From the NCBI GenBank assembly GCA_001600415.1, contig BCJX01000002.1:1992513-2056512 (forward strand): 64,000 bases of DNA, given 5' to 3'. The notes beneath the pieces are model-generated. The model saw only the letters and a program-made list of their open reading frames with translations. It had not been told where the DNA came from and did not search any database. Shown here piece after piece: positions 49,432 through 61,212 of this stretch (position 1 is the stretch's first letter; every line of letters begins with the position of its first letter). The position numbers were made by a program, and so were the translations under genes. This DNA is from Pascua guehoae. Lineage: Eukaryota; Basidiomycota; Tremellomycetes; Trichosporonales; Trichosporonaceae.

Positions 49432-51868
49432 ATGAAGCACGGAGCACGGACCTTGGCCGCGCGCGCCTCGCGCCCAATACACACAAGGATCGCCGGCGTG
49501 CCGACACTGCGACCGCGTGCGTTGGCGGCCACGGGTGTATCGACAACACGGCCATTCACATCGTCGTCGACTTTGTTCGCGTCCTCGTCCACATCGTCGA
49601 CCGCGGCTCCCCGCGTGTTCCCACGCCGAACGCTCGCTACAGCAGCAGTGACCGAGGTCTCGGGCGCGTCTCTGCACCCCGCCGTCGAGCGGACACCCCT
49701 ACCGGTGACCGCAGTGCCCAACTCGACAGCTACCGTTGCCGTCCTGGACGAAACGGCCCGACTGCTTGCGGCTGACGTTGGCGGGTCGGCAGAGTGGTTT
49801 GACGCCGTCCAGGGGGCGATCGCGGACTTGGGGAAGACACGACGCGCGCGCTTGGCTGGTGAGTGGTTGGGTCTGGGCGCTGTGTGGTATTGGGGCGGGA
49901 CGCCTGCCGTCGCCTGCTCTGCATACCGGTCTTGGGAAATTGGCTTGGAACAAGTTCGTCCAAGTTGTTGCTTGGCGGTACAAGCTCAGACGCTCGTATG
50001 CCCAAGGCTGGTCGACGTCCATCGACTCTATCAGGCCTCTCTATGGCGCGGTAGAGCTCACGACCACCCTCCTACGATTAGGCCGTCCCTGCGCGTCTTG
50101 CGGAAGCATAGACGCGTTCGAGAGTGATTGTACCCCTCCAACTTTTGGGGCTCGATTCCTCGGGCTCTCCCTTGGGCTGTCTGCAGATATCCCACGTCGC
50201 CGATCTCTACTTACATGCAGTCTATGGCGAGGCACTCGCGGCCCCACACGACGTGGTGTCGGCGCTGCTCCAGGACCCACTCACGGACTCGGAGGCGGCG
50301 CGGCAGAGTCTGCTCGAGCGGTACTACGGCACGAGCAAAGCGACACTGGACATTACGTGCGTTTCGGGATTGCCTGATAGGTGACCGAACCCTGGCTGAC
50401 ATTCAGCTACGCTCCAGGCGTTGAGCGCACGGATGGACAGCTGGCCACGCCTTCGTCGTGGTTGCGGACGTCTGGGTTTGATGTGCTTGAAGTTGCGCCG
50501 GGAGAAGACGCCGAGTCGATTATTCTGACGTCGGACGTGGCCATGCTCGTGCTCGACCCGTTCCGCCTGGCAACACCTCTAGCGGATGTCATTGCCACAC
50601 TGGCGCACATGCAGCTGCACGTGGTCGTCAACGGCCCATTGCCACCTCATGTGACTGCAGAGACCCTCCGTGGTGAGCTGGACACGCAGCTCCAGGCGGC
50701 CGGGGCGACCAACTACGACGTGACGTTTGTGCATGCCGACGCGGCTCTGCACGCCCTGGACGCATTGTCTGCGGCGCTCGCACCAGGCGGCGACCGGGCA
50801 AACTTTAACACGTTCCAGCGCGACTTTGTGGCGTCCAACGTCGGTCAGCTGCGGCAGGTCAAGGAACCACCGCAGTTCCAAGTGGCGACGGCGCGCCGTA
50901 CGGCCGCGGCAGCGCTGGCGTACACGGAAAGCGTGATTGCATCGGACCGCAAGGTGCTGGGTGAGGCCAAGCGGGTTGTACACGACCTCCGCGCCGAGAC
51001 TGCGCAGGGCACGTCCAAGGCGCGCCGCACGAGTGTGGTCGCGCGGGGCATCAACGGGGGTGTGGTCGAAGGCAGCGTTGAGAACAGTGTGGCGACGACA
51101 CAACGCGCGCTCGCAGCTGCGTTTGATGGTCGGCTGTCGTGGCTCAGCCTCGTGAGCCGTGTGCGCGTCGACGACGTCGGCCCCGAGCTCGCCGCATATC
51201 TCGCCCGGGCGTTTGGGGACATTGAGCAGCAGCTCGTCTTTGAGGCGGGCCAGCTGCGTGAGCTCCAGGTCCGCCTCGGCGACAAGTGCCAGGCGACGGC
51301 ACGCCAGCTCACGCGCGCCCAGAGTGAGACAGCAGGACACCCGTTTAGCTCGCCGCTCCTCCTCAACCACCTCGCGAGCCTCGCCCTCTCCATCCCCGCC
51401 GTCAAGGAGACGAGTCTCACGCAGCCCGTCACCACGCGCCGCAACCAGCTTCTCAACACGGCTCTGCCCCGCCTCCAGGTCACGGCCCAGCGCTCGCTCC
51501 TGTCGACCTACACCCTCGCCCTCGCCGGTGCGGCAGGCAGCTGGATGGCCTACGTGCCGCCCCTCTCCCTCATCAGCGGGAGCACCGCATTCGGCCTCGG
51601 CGCCCTCGCCATCGTCAGCTCGCTCGCCCTCGGCCAGGCATGGTGGGCAAAGGCCCAGCGTCGGTTCTGGAAGGACTGGTCCCGCGTCACAAACATGCTC
51701 AAGGACGACCTCGCAGCAAACTATGACCGCACAGTTGAGGCGCTCGTCCTCGCGCAGCCCCAAACCGCCGCCGATGGCCTTCAAGACCTCGTGGCAAAAC
51801 GCGAAAAGCGCTTGGCAGAACTCGAGGCAAAGGTCGAGGGCGTCAAGAGCAAACTTGGAGACGAGTAG
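49432..51868 (+). CDS. Mitochondrial inner-membrane protein, Mmc1-like
   Basis: The start MKHGARTLAARASRP opens a typical mitochondrial presequence, rich in Arg, Ala, Ser and Thr through RRTLATAAV; an in-frame ATG at 49333 would add 33 residues. After the presequence comes a helical domain with VLDETARLLAADVG. A splice region (about 49859-50195) follows that I could not resolve. The second part (from ISHVADLYLHAVYG) has the layout of fungal Mmc1-type proteins: a Rossmann-like core without a GTP-binding motif, a long coiled-coil-prone region, and two hydrophobic segments near the end (TYTLALAGAAGSWMAYV and STAFGLGALAIVSSLALG), then WWAKAQRRFWKDW and a charged coiled C terminus. In fission yeast Mmc1 is reported as a crista-related, dynamin-like inner-membrane protein; the assignment here is by overall resemblance. 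It is divergent from the RING gene. Confidence 0.6.
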
Positions 51869-52907
51869 AGTAGCCCCCGACTAGGGACCCTGGGCCCCGT
51901 ATCCGCAGGCCGCAGGGCTGGGGTGCTTGGTGGAGATGCACAGATGCTTGATTCCAGTTGTACCTGACTTGGTCGAGACGGCCAGATGGGCAAGGGCAAG
52001 GCGGGCCATGCGGGCCACCAGATTTGCCGCGTGTGACTTTCCCCGCCGGTGGTCTGTGCGCTAGAAATGCACAATGCTGCGCCCCACGTCCTGCGTTAAA
52101 CGGGAGAGTGCGTTTTGGACACGCCAGAGAAACACACCAGCTCTTCTCTTGTCGTTAATATCGCTGTTAGTGCGTTTCGGGTTCCCTCAAGCCCAGGTTG
52201 CAGGAGGAGCACAGCGTTTCGGCGGGATGGCCGTCACGGGCCGTTGCGGGCCCCGCTTTCATTGTTCATTGCACCAGACAATGGTGTCACACATCACAAC
52301 ATCCCTTGTTGATGCCATGCATGCACGTACTCGCGCCTCCCAAGCGTTGATTGTGTGGCACCGTATGTGCAACAGCGGGCTCGCTGGCGGCTACCGGGAC
52401 GCTACCTTCGCCGAGGACGTTCAAAGGCTCGCTTGGCTCGCTTTTTCGTCCCAAATCCGAACCCGAATCTTTTCCGCTTCCGCATATCTGATAACACTGG
52501 GGGACAGATTGCACAGGCAAACTGCACAGTCGAAAAAGACAGTTGCGTGGCGGTTCACACAGGTCTCTGGCCTGTGGTCCCGACCTGGCCCGCCGTGGCC
52601 ATATGTCTCACGACAACGCCGCAGCCCCGCAGTGTCTTTACTCTGCGCCGCAGCCGCAGGATGCGCAGCGCTGCTGGCACCGTTACTCTGCTCTAACCCA
52701 CAAGTCCTCGTCCAGGCACCGGCCGATGAGGGGTGCACGCGTGGGGCAGAGCATGTTGGACGCCGCATAGTGGTCTAGTGTCGACTGCGAGCTCGAATCG
52801 GTCACATTGCCCGGCGCAGTCTTGCGCGGGCCCACTTTGTACTGTTACACTCGCACACACATATACATAGACGACACGTTTGCCCCGCCGCTGATCGCAC
52901 CCACACA
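51869..52907. other. Intergenic region
   Basis: No gene is supported. It contains the 3' side of the Mmc1-like gene and the promoter of the histidine-phosphatase-like gene, with a TACACTCGCACACACATATACATAG stretch (first 20 nt around 52846) near its start. Confidence 0.55.
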
Positions 52908-53952
52908 ATGCGTCCTTTCTTCCTGTCACTGCTTGCCGCCATGGTTGTCGCGCCGGCCATTGCGTCCCCTGCGCCTGTGCGTGTTCCCGAGTACGACAAC
53001 CGGATCATCTTTATCCGGCACGCCGAGAAGGGATTCGTGCCCGATCCGCCTGCGAACGCGAGTGAGGCCGAGGAGGCCAACGGCGCCAGCGGGAACGAGA
53101 ACGCTGATGTGATCGAATACGGCGGTCTGGACCAGCACGTCTTCCACCCCCGCGCCCGACGGAACGGCCACGAGGACGGCGACTGGCCCCCTCCCCCGCC
53201 TCCTGACCACCACCGCCCGCCGCCCGACCACGCGCCCGGCGCGCCCGGAAGGCCCGGGGAGCGCGCGCCGCGGAAAAAGTTCCCCTCGGGGCTCAACGAC
53301 AAGGGCCGCAAGCGCGCCCAGTTCCTCCGTACCGTGCGCATACCGGACAGCCCCAACTGACACCAAACTGACACCCGCAGTTGTTCGGGGACAAGACCGA
53401 GTACGACATTGGGCTCATATTTGCCGCGCCCCGCGACCAGGACGTAAAGGAGACGGAGCGGACGTATGCGACTGTCATGCCGCTCGCGCAGGATCTCGAC
53501 CTCGAGATCAACACCGAGTGGTAAGGCTAGGGAAACGGCGAGGGTACAGCGTAAGGCTAACGGGCTAGCGCGATGGAGAGCTGGCCGTTTGACTGTGTCG
53601 TCCGGCACGTGCGCGAGTTTGCCGCCACTTCAGACGCAGACATCCTCATCAGCTGGGTACGTACCACCCCCGGGCCCCGCGCCAGCAGCGCTGACCGTGC
53701 CCCAGAAACACCGCAACCTCAACGAGATTGCGACCGCCCTCGGCGCGCCGAATGCAAAGAAGACATACCCCGACGAGCGGTGAGTCAACTGTTTGCCCTG
53801 TTGCGTGCTGGGAGCTAACACTCCCAAGGAACGACATTATCTGGATCATGCAGGGCGGGGAGATTGTCGAGAAGCGCTCCATGCATTGCCCGGGGCTCGA
53901 TGACGGGCGCGTCGATGAGGGCGACCCGGACCTCGAGGTCGAGCGGCCTTAG
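52908..53952 (+). CDS. Secreted histidine-phosphatase-superfamily protein with Pro/His-rich insert
   Basis: Predicted phosphatase-clan enzyme, substrate unknown, probably secreted: signal peptide MRPFFLSLLAAMVVAPAIASPAP. Five exons chain in frame. The catalytic loop IIFIRHAEKG carries the nucleophile His. GLNDKGRKRAQFLR and IFAAPRDQDVKETERTY give the next conserved Arg-containing parts; the second His lies in ILISWKHRNLNEIA. Between RHAEKG and the GLNDKG segment lies an insert of about 80 residues rich in Pro, His and Gly (PPPPPPDHHRPPPDH), not usual for the family, which might bind metal or simply be a flexible linker. The C-terminal part (WIMQGGEIVEKRSMHC) completes the sheet. The protein is about 280 residues. 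It is complete, with no frame break. Confidence 0.8.
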
Positions 53953-55967
53953 GTCTGTCTATACTTTCTGCCAGTCGCCATGGGGGAGGAGCACCCTCGT
54001 CCTTTGCCATGCAACCCGCTGCCAGCGCGAGAGCGCCCTCCTCTTTCTGGGAGTTGCCAGCGATGGGAACGTCCCTGGGAGACCACATCGGCACGTGAGG
54101 AAGTAAGTGGTAGCTGTGAACGGCTGGGTTGCACGGTAGCGCAGCCCAGCGTCATAGAGAGTAGACCGTACAGGGCTGGGGTGTCCAGTGGGCAGTGTAT
54201 ACACGTATGCAAGCAAGTTGTGTGATCGAGCTCGGTGTCAATCGTCGGACCGCTTCTGGTTCGAGTGCAACGGCGGCATCGGCCGCATTTCACACTGGGA
54301 AGAGACAATCACTGCAACCGAGTACACTGGCTCATGGTCCTCGAACCCTCGCCATGTTCTCACGCACTACTGCATACTGCACCCGCCATGGCCCTCGCAC
54401 ATCACGCACTCGCCATGGTCCTCGGGCACAGTTCACTTACTGCGCCATCCGGCTCGCGCCGGCTGTTATCGGACGCGATGCGTTGCGCTCGTGAAACGTA
54501 CGATGAGCCGATCCGAGATGCGGTCGTCACGACTCGCCGTCGCATGTCATGTGCTCATGCTCTCCAGATTACATTGGTAAGCAAAAGCATGGGCCGCGGT
54601 TGCTGGGACATGGCGTCAGAGCGTCAGTCACCGCGAGCCCCAAGTGACGTGGGCAATGCCACCCGGTAGTCTCCCCCGCTCGGACCGACACTCGACTGAA
54701 AATGACGAGGAATGCGGCTTCGTTTCAAGTGAGTAACTGGCAGGCCATGGCAGGAGCGATGCGATGGATGCATGCCAGACGACGCTAGAATGGTCTAATG
54801 GTCGCTGGGTGGCGAAGAGAGGAGGCTCTCCGATCTCGGGCTTTGAGGGAATTAGACGGCGGTTTGTCTATTGATACCAAACGATTGGGTAAAGAGGATA
54901 CCAAATCCTGCGTCCGCCCAGGGTCCGAACCGCGGCGAGGAAAATCAGTAATGATTATCAGTTATTTTTCTTGCTTGATTTCTTGGTACCAGGCACACTG
55001 GCCCTTAACCCCGATGCCCGACGACAACAACAATTATGCAGTACTGCTGTAATAATTCAACCCAGACACCCAGCTACCCAGATCTCTGCCAGCAAAGGCT
55101 TTGGCGGCTTTTGGCTTCCAGCGAGGCATGCATGTTCAGAGTCTCGGACCGATTAAGTGCGACTGAGCAAGCCATCGTGCCGAAGCGCGGGCGCTGTGGC
55201 TCGCTGACGTTAGCTTTGGCATGAGGCCGAAGGGCACAGCTTGGGTGCACAGGCTGGCTGATTTTTGCCACCCAGCCAGAGTCTTGAAGCGAGCCAGACG
55301 AGCAGCATACTGTACCGGCAAGGCACCCAAGGCCCACAGGCCACAGGCCACCGGCTCTGGCAGTGCACGTCACCAGGGCACAGTGTCGAGCGTCCATCGT
55401 CCAGCACGAGTGTCCAGTCGGATATCGGGTACAATCGGAAAAAGTTGGAAAACGCGCCCACCCTGCCCCCCTCGCCTGCAGCTGCCTGGGTGCCGCGCCG
55501 TGGCAGCGTGGCCGAGAGGCAGGCCGAGCAAAGGCTCGGCCGTGGTCTGAAGTGACGAGTCGATCCGGCACACCCTTTGCACACACACACCCTGGAACTG
55601 GTGCTCGCTGCAAAGTCTGGCTGGTGTCAGAATTCAACACGGTTGTGTGCACCGACCTCCGTCTTCTGTCTACAGTCTCTGCTTTTACCTTGACACTGCC
55701 ACCTACCTACCGACAGACGGGACACTGCTCTCCTCAAGACAAAGCGACGACTCACCCCCGTCGGATCTTTACGTTCCCCCCCGCAAAGCACATTCTTGCT
55801 TCTCTCCTCCCTCTACACACTCCGTCCTCGCTCCCCACACTCTCCACTCCGGGTCGCCAACACACTCCGGCGCTCACACCTCGCCCTCCGCCACCACCCG
55901 GCCAACCTGTCTACCTACCATCAGTTGTAACCCAGCCCCCGGGCTGAGGTAGACCGCCTCCACAACC
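53953..55967. other. 2-kb intergenic region
   Basis: No gene is supported. It contains a T-arm-like fragment near 54925 that does not fold into a tRNA, and a pyrimidine-rich leader (55640-55960) before the PPR gene. Confidence 0.5.
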
Positions 55968-58900
55968 ATGCTCGGCAAAGCCGCGTGAGTACCACAGCTC
56001 TCTCGCTCGTTCTCTTGGGTGACCTCTTCACTAACCCACAGAACCCACTTCCGTCCGCTGCTGCGTTTGCAGAACACTTCGCACGCCGCGCAGCCAGACC
56101 TCTTCACCTCGAACCCCTCCCTCCTCCACCACTTCCAGACCTCGGGCGCCAACGGTCTCGTCGCCCAGGCCCAGAGCTCGGCGTCGAGCGCCAGCTCGGG
56201 TGCTGCCGGCGGCGCCGGACGCTCTGGCTACTCTGGCGCCTCGAGCGGCAGTGGCTACACTGGCCATGCGCGTGCCTTTCTCTCACTGCCACAGAACAAT
56301 GGTGCCGACGCGAGCAGCATTGGTGCGTCTGCCGACGAGCGCAACGAGGCCGCCGCGCGCCAGCGTGCGCACCTCGCGCTCAAGCAGCGCATGGCGTCGA
56401 CGTCGTCGAGCAATGCGCGCGACGAGCACCGCAACACGCGCGTGGTTGTCATGCGCGACAACCTCGCAGCGCGCCAAGGCTCGCGCCCAGTAAAGCTCAT
56501 CGAGATGGAACAGGAGCCTGAACCCACTGTCACATCCAAGCGCCCAAGCATCACGTACCCCGCCTGGGCGGCTCTGCCATCAGACGCGGCGCCCGGTGGC
56601 GCCCTCTGGCTGCCGGGCGCTGCGCCCCGCCAGCAGCTTGGTGCTCGCGCCTTTTCCACCCGCGCGACGTCGCGACCACTGCTCGTCTCGAGCTCCCCCG
56701 CACCCGAGTCGCAGCGCCTCGAGCAACCCAACCGGGTCCTCATGGACCTTGCGGGTCTCGACCTCGGTGACGCCCCGCGCCGTGGACATGTGCGCCGCAA
56801 CTCGACCGCCTCGATTGTCCGTCCTGACCCAGAGGAGCTTGCAGACAACAGCGACATGGCCATCTACGAGGCCATCCGCCGTGCCACCGTCGAGAGCAAT
56901 GCTAAACTCGTCCGTGAGCTTGTCAGCTACTACCGCTCCCCGCGCGACAAGGGCACGCCAGTGGCACCGGTTGAAAATCTGCCCCTGCCACTGGGTTACA
57001 CCACCCAGACCTACAACGGCTGTCTGCAGGCTGCGCTTGCCGTGCGTGAGCGCGGCGAGTCTATTGCACCCATCCTCGACATGTACAACGAAATGCTCGC
57101 GCGTGACGTTGTGCCCAACATTCGCACCACGACGCTTGTCATCCGTGCACTCTGCTGCCGCGAAGAGGACGTTGCTGCAGCTTCGCGTCGTTGGTCGTAT
57201 GACCGCGACATGGCAAAGCTCAAGGCTGAACGCCTCCGCATCCCCAGTGCCGACACGGAGGGTGACGCTGCTGCCGCCGCTGCGATCGCGGCCTACCAGG
57301 ACGAAAACAACCTTGCGTCGGCCATCAGGCTTTACAATGTTGCCACAAAGTTCCACCCTCGGTTAGCCAGGCAGTCGCCGGAAATCCATGCCCCCATTCT
57401 TGCCGCCGCTGGATCTGCTGCCGGTCTCCCCCACGCCGTGCCTCTGTCGTCTGTCCTCCCCATTATGAAGGACGCACTCCGGTCGCAGCGACCCATATGG
57501 CTCAATGTTTACACGTCCATGTTTGAGCTCCTCGCCACGGCTCCATCGAAAGACCTCCCAACACTCCAGAAGGTCTGGGACCAGTTTTCCACCAAGTCGG
57601 CAGAGGCCTGCAAGGCTCCCAACCCGGACGGCAAGACTGCAAAGGAGCTCGAGACTGCATTGCACATGCAGGTCACCTCGATCGGTATCGACCGTGATGT
57701 TGTGATGGCGGCTGTGCGAGCATTTGTCGCATTGGGAGACGTTAAAACGGCCACTAAAATTGTCGAGGACCGTCTTGCCGATCCCGTTTTGGCCCCTCGC
57801 CAGTCTCGCGGACTCATTTCGGCCCTTGTTAGCTCACTCGCCACCAAGGGTGAACTCGATGCGGCGCTCCAGTGGCGCAAGCGTGCTGCAGCCACGGGCG
57901 TTTCACCCAGGGACGAGCACGACCTCATTGACGCGCTCATTGTGGGTGGTCGCGGCAAGACTGCAATCGAGGTTGCCCGTGACCTGGCGCAGAACATTGG
58001 CATCCAGATCCCCGGTCAAACAGTGGACAGGGCCCGCATGTCCCACGCCTATGTTAAGGCTCTGGCCGCCGCTGTCGAGGGTGAGGGCGCTGCGGCAGCC
58101 CAGGCGCTCAAGACGGCCAACCAAATTATCGCGGTCGCCACCCCGCTTTTCGACTCTGCCGTCCTCCGTGTCCACTTTGCGCTTCTCATCGCAGCGGGCC
58201 AGTACGCAACGATTCCTCGCCTCCTGCACCCATTCCGTGCCCGGGCCCAAGGAGAGACCGATCCCGACCTCCGTGCCGCCATGGCCGACCTCATTACATC
58301 GCCCGCGCCCATCCAGGCTGTTCTTGACATGGTTCGCGCCTGTGCCCGTCTCGGCGAGCCAATCAACGCCCCCAGCGACGCGCAGCCGCTGTCACCCATC
58401 ATTGTCTCCAAATACCTCGCGGCGCATGAAGAGTCGGCCACGCGTAGCGTGTCTCTGACCCAGGACCAGTGGTTCCGCCTCGTCGAGGCGTTTGTCAGCC
58501 TCCCCGCCGAGGACGTGCACGCCGGAAATGTCGATGCGGCGCTCGAGGTCCTCTTTAAAGACCTCAGCGTGTTCCGCGACGGCCGCCCAGTGACGCAATT
58601 CATCACGTCCAGCGCTGTTGCCGACCTTGCAGAGATGCTCATGGGCCGCTTTGGCATGGAGCGCGCTTCCGAGCTCATCACGTCTGCGTTTGGCGAGAAG
58701 GGTGCTGCCCTCTTGCCAACGCCCGAGGCCACCGTTGGAGCGTCCGAGACTGAGTTTACACTGCCCGCGACCCCGGCATCGGCCGCGCCCCCATCGTCGC
58801 TTCAGCCACCATCTCCTCACACGCTGCACATTTCGTCGCACCTGTGTGGTCTCATTGACAAGCTCGCATTCCCCCGGCCTCCAATGACCCCAGAGAAGGT

Positions 58901-60367
58901 GTACGAGACTGTCCGCAGCGCAATCTCCCGCGACAACTCGGTTCCGTCGCCAGACGCCATGGGCCACCTTATCGCCGCTCTCGCGCGCGCCGGTGACGAG
59001 CCCAAGGTCCGCGAGCTCTACTCGCTCGCCCAGGTCGTCCTCGCATCGTGCGTCCCCAACCCTCCCCAGCAGGCCGAGGGCTGGCGCGTGATCGAGGATG
59101 CCATGATCGCTGCATGCTGCTTCCTTGGCCACCTCGAGCAGGCTGGCATGCACCGCGCACGCATCATTGAAGCGGGCATGGTTCCCAGCGCCGACGCGTA
59201 CGCGACCATGATTGCTTGCAGCCGCGACTCGACCGACGACGCGCTTGTCGCCCGCGAGCTCTTTGAGGAGAGCCAAGCGCTCGGTGTCGTCCCCCACCTG
59301 TACCTGTTCAACACAATCATCTCCAAGCTGTCCAAGGCACGCAAGGCCGAGATGGCCCTCGAGCTCTTTAGCCACATGAAGGCCGCTGGTATCCGCCCAT
59401 CGTCAGTCACGTACGGCGCCATTATCAACGCGTGCTGCCGTGTCGGCGATGCCGAGAGCGCGTCGACGCTCTTTGACGAAATGTCGAGCCAGCCAAACTT
59501 TAAGCCTCGTGTTCCCCCTTTCAAGTGAGTCTGCAAACGCGGCGGCATACATGGCAATGACTAACCCACAGCACCATGATGCAGTTCCACCTCCAGACCC
59601 GCCCGTCGCGCGAAAAGGTGCTCTACTACTACGACCGGATGCGCGCTGTCGGTGTCCGCCCATCGGCGCACACGTACAAGCTCCTGCTCGACGCGTACGG
59701 CACGCTCCCTCCCGCCGACCTGGCGGCCATGGACCGCGTCTTTGGCGAGCTCTGTGCCAACACGCACGTGCCTGTGCAGGGTACCCACTGGGCTTCATTG
59801 ATCACAGCCTTTGGTCTCCACGCCGGCGACGTCGACCGTGCCATGGCCGTGTTCGACGCCATCCCTACCCACCCCTCGACGCAGCCGGGCACCAACCCCG
59901 AGCCCGTCGTGTGGGAGGCGGCACTCAACATGCTAGGCCAGCAGGGCACCCTCGAACAGCTCGAGGCTCTGCGCCAGCGCATGGAGGCCTCGGGCGCTCG
60001 TCCCACCGCCTACGTCTGCAACGTCCTGATTGCCGGCTACTCGCGCCACGGCGCAATCGACCGTGCACGTGGCGTCTTTGAGAGCATGGGAGACAGCCTC
60101 ACGGGTGTCGCCGCGCCCAACAACCACCCGGCCCTGCTCACGTCGTCGGGCCACGTCAAGCCTGCCACCGTTACCCCGGCACCCACAAACGTCGTCTTCC
60201 GCGAACCCTCGACGTACGAGGCCATGGTCCGCGCAGAGCTCCGCGCAGGCAACAAGGAGGCCGCAGAGGAGGTCCTCCGCCGCATGGAGGAGCGCCGCTA
60301 CCCCGTCGCCGTGTGGATGAAGGCCCGCGCAATCCTCGACGAGATCCCCGTCGCTGCCGTTGCCTAG
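55968..60367 (+). CDS. Large mitochondrial PPR protein (Pet309/CYA-5-like)
   Basis: Organellar RNA-binding protein. Fungal relatives of this size act on COX1 mRNA (yeast Pet309, Neurospora CYA-5); the exact target here is inferred. Three exons: a 17-nt first exon (MLGKAA, 55968-55984), the main exon from 56041 to 59524, and a last exon from about 59573. The product is about 1,430 residues. The N terminus is Ser/Gly/Ala-rich and basic, fitting a presequence. PPR-type helix pairs occur from residue 280 on, for example DMYNEMLARDVVPNIRTTTL, and are densest near the C terminus (HLYLFNTIISKLSKARKAEM, ELFSHMKAAGIRPSSVTYGA, YYYDRMRAVGVRPSAHTYKL, VCNVLIAGYSRHGAIDRARG). No frame break is seen. It converges on the AAA gene. 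Confidence 0.9.
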
Positions 60368-61212
60368 ACGCAGCGTTCAGGACGAGCGGATACACTTACT
60401 GCCCGCCGAGCGGAGCAGCAGGACAGAGCACAGCAGAGCACAGCAGAGCATTAGAAGGACCAGCATTCAGCAGTAATACAGAGACCAAAGAAAAAGCACA
60501 GCAACCAAAAAATCGCCATCGAGATCGCTCTGCGAGCGCGCGGACAGTCGACATTTTGCATGCGGAACATGCATACCACACAAGGGATACACAACATGCA
60601 CGGAATCACTGCAACGACCAACGTATAGTAGCATATTCTGCCATACTGCCATTACTAGCACACACCACTCAATGTATTCAGTACGCTTTTGCCGTCGCAG
60701 GACGGAGGTGAGGTGAAGGATGAGCACTGGTGTAATTCGCGTGTAACGTCAGACCGGGTTGAGGGGAGGGGCACGGCCGTAGGCAAGAGGGGTGGGTGTG
60801 GCCGAAGAGTCTTGATTACCACAGTGCCACCGCTGGCCCTGGTAAAGCTCTAGCAACGTGCGTCCGCGGCGGGTCGTGCACAGGGAATGGACTGCTGTCG
60901 CTGGCATGGCTAATGGTTCTTGCACGGATAATAAGCCCACTCGATGTCGTCGAGGCACTCGTACTGCGCCGTGCCTCTTCGCTATCGTCGCATCATCGTT
61001 TTCCATCAACCTCGAGCACCTCGCACCGATGAATAGCAAGCTCACACATGCCTCAGGTCTGGTTCTGGTCCCGTTAACTGCAACTGGTGCAAGGTACAGA
61101 TGCAATGCATATGCAGGTGGTGTCTACTACATCTAGCCTGTCGCCTCCGTCCCACGCCACGCCCTCTATACTTTTGTCTCTCCCCCCCCTCCTCTTGATC
61201 CCTCTTCTCCCC
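60368..61212. other. Convergent 3' spacer
   Basis: The region holds the facing 3' ends of the PPR and AAA genes. A CAGCAGAGCA tandem (about 60418-60450) is the only repeat seen. Confidence 0.6.

Noticed and set aside
49159..49677. Upstream extension of the RING protein to 49677
   Set aside because: It is the antisense of the mitochondrial coding exon and shows no protein-like features; MPSPRRDSLAP at 49158 is the natural start.
54899..54960. tRNA-like T-arm (GGGTCCGAACC)
   Set aside because: The flanking five bases do not pair, and no acceptor or anticodon stem can be built on either strand.
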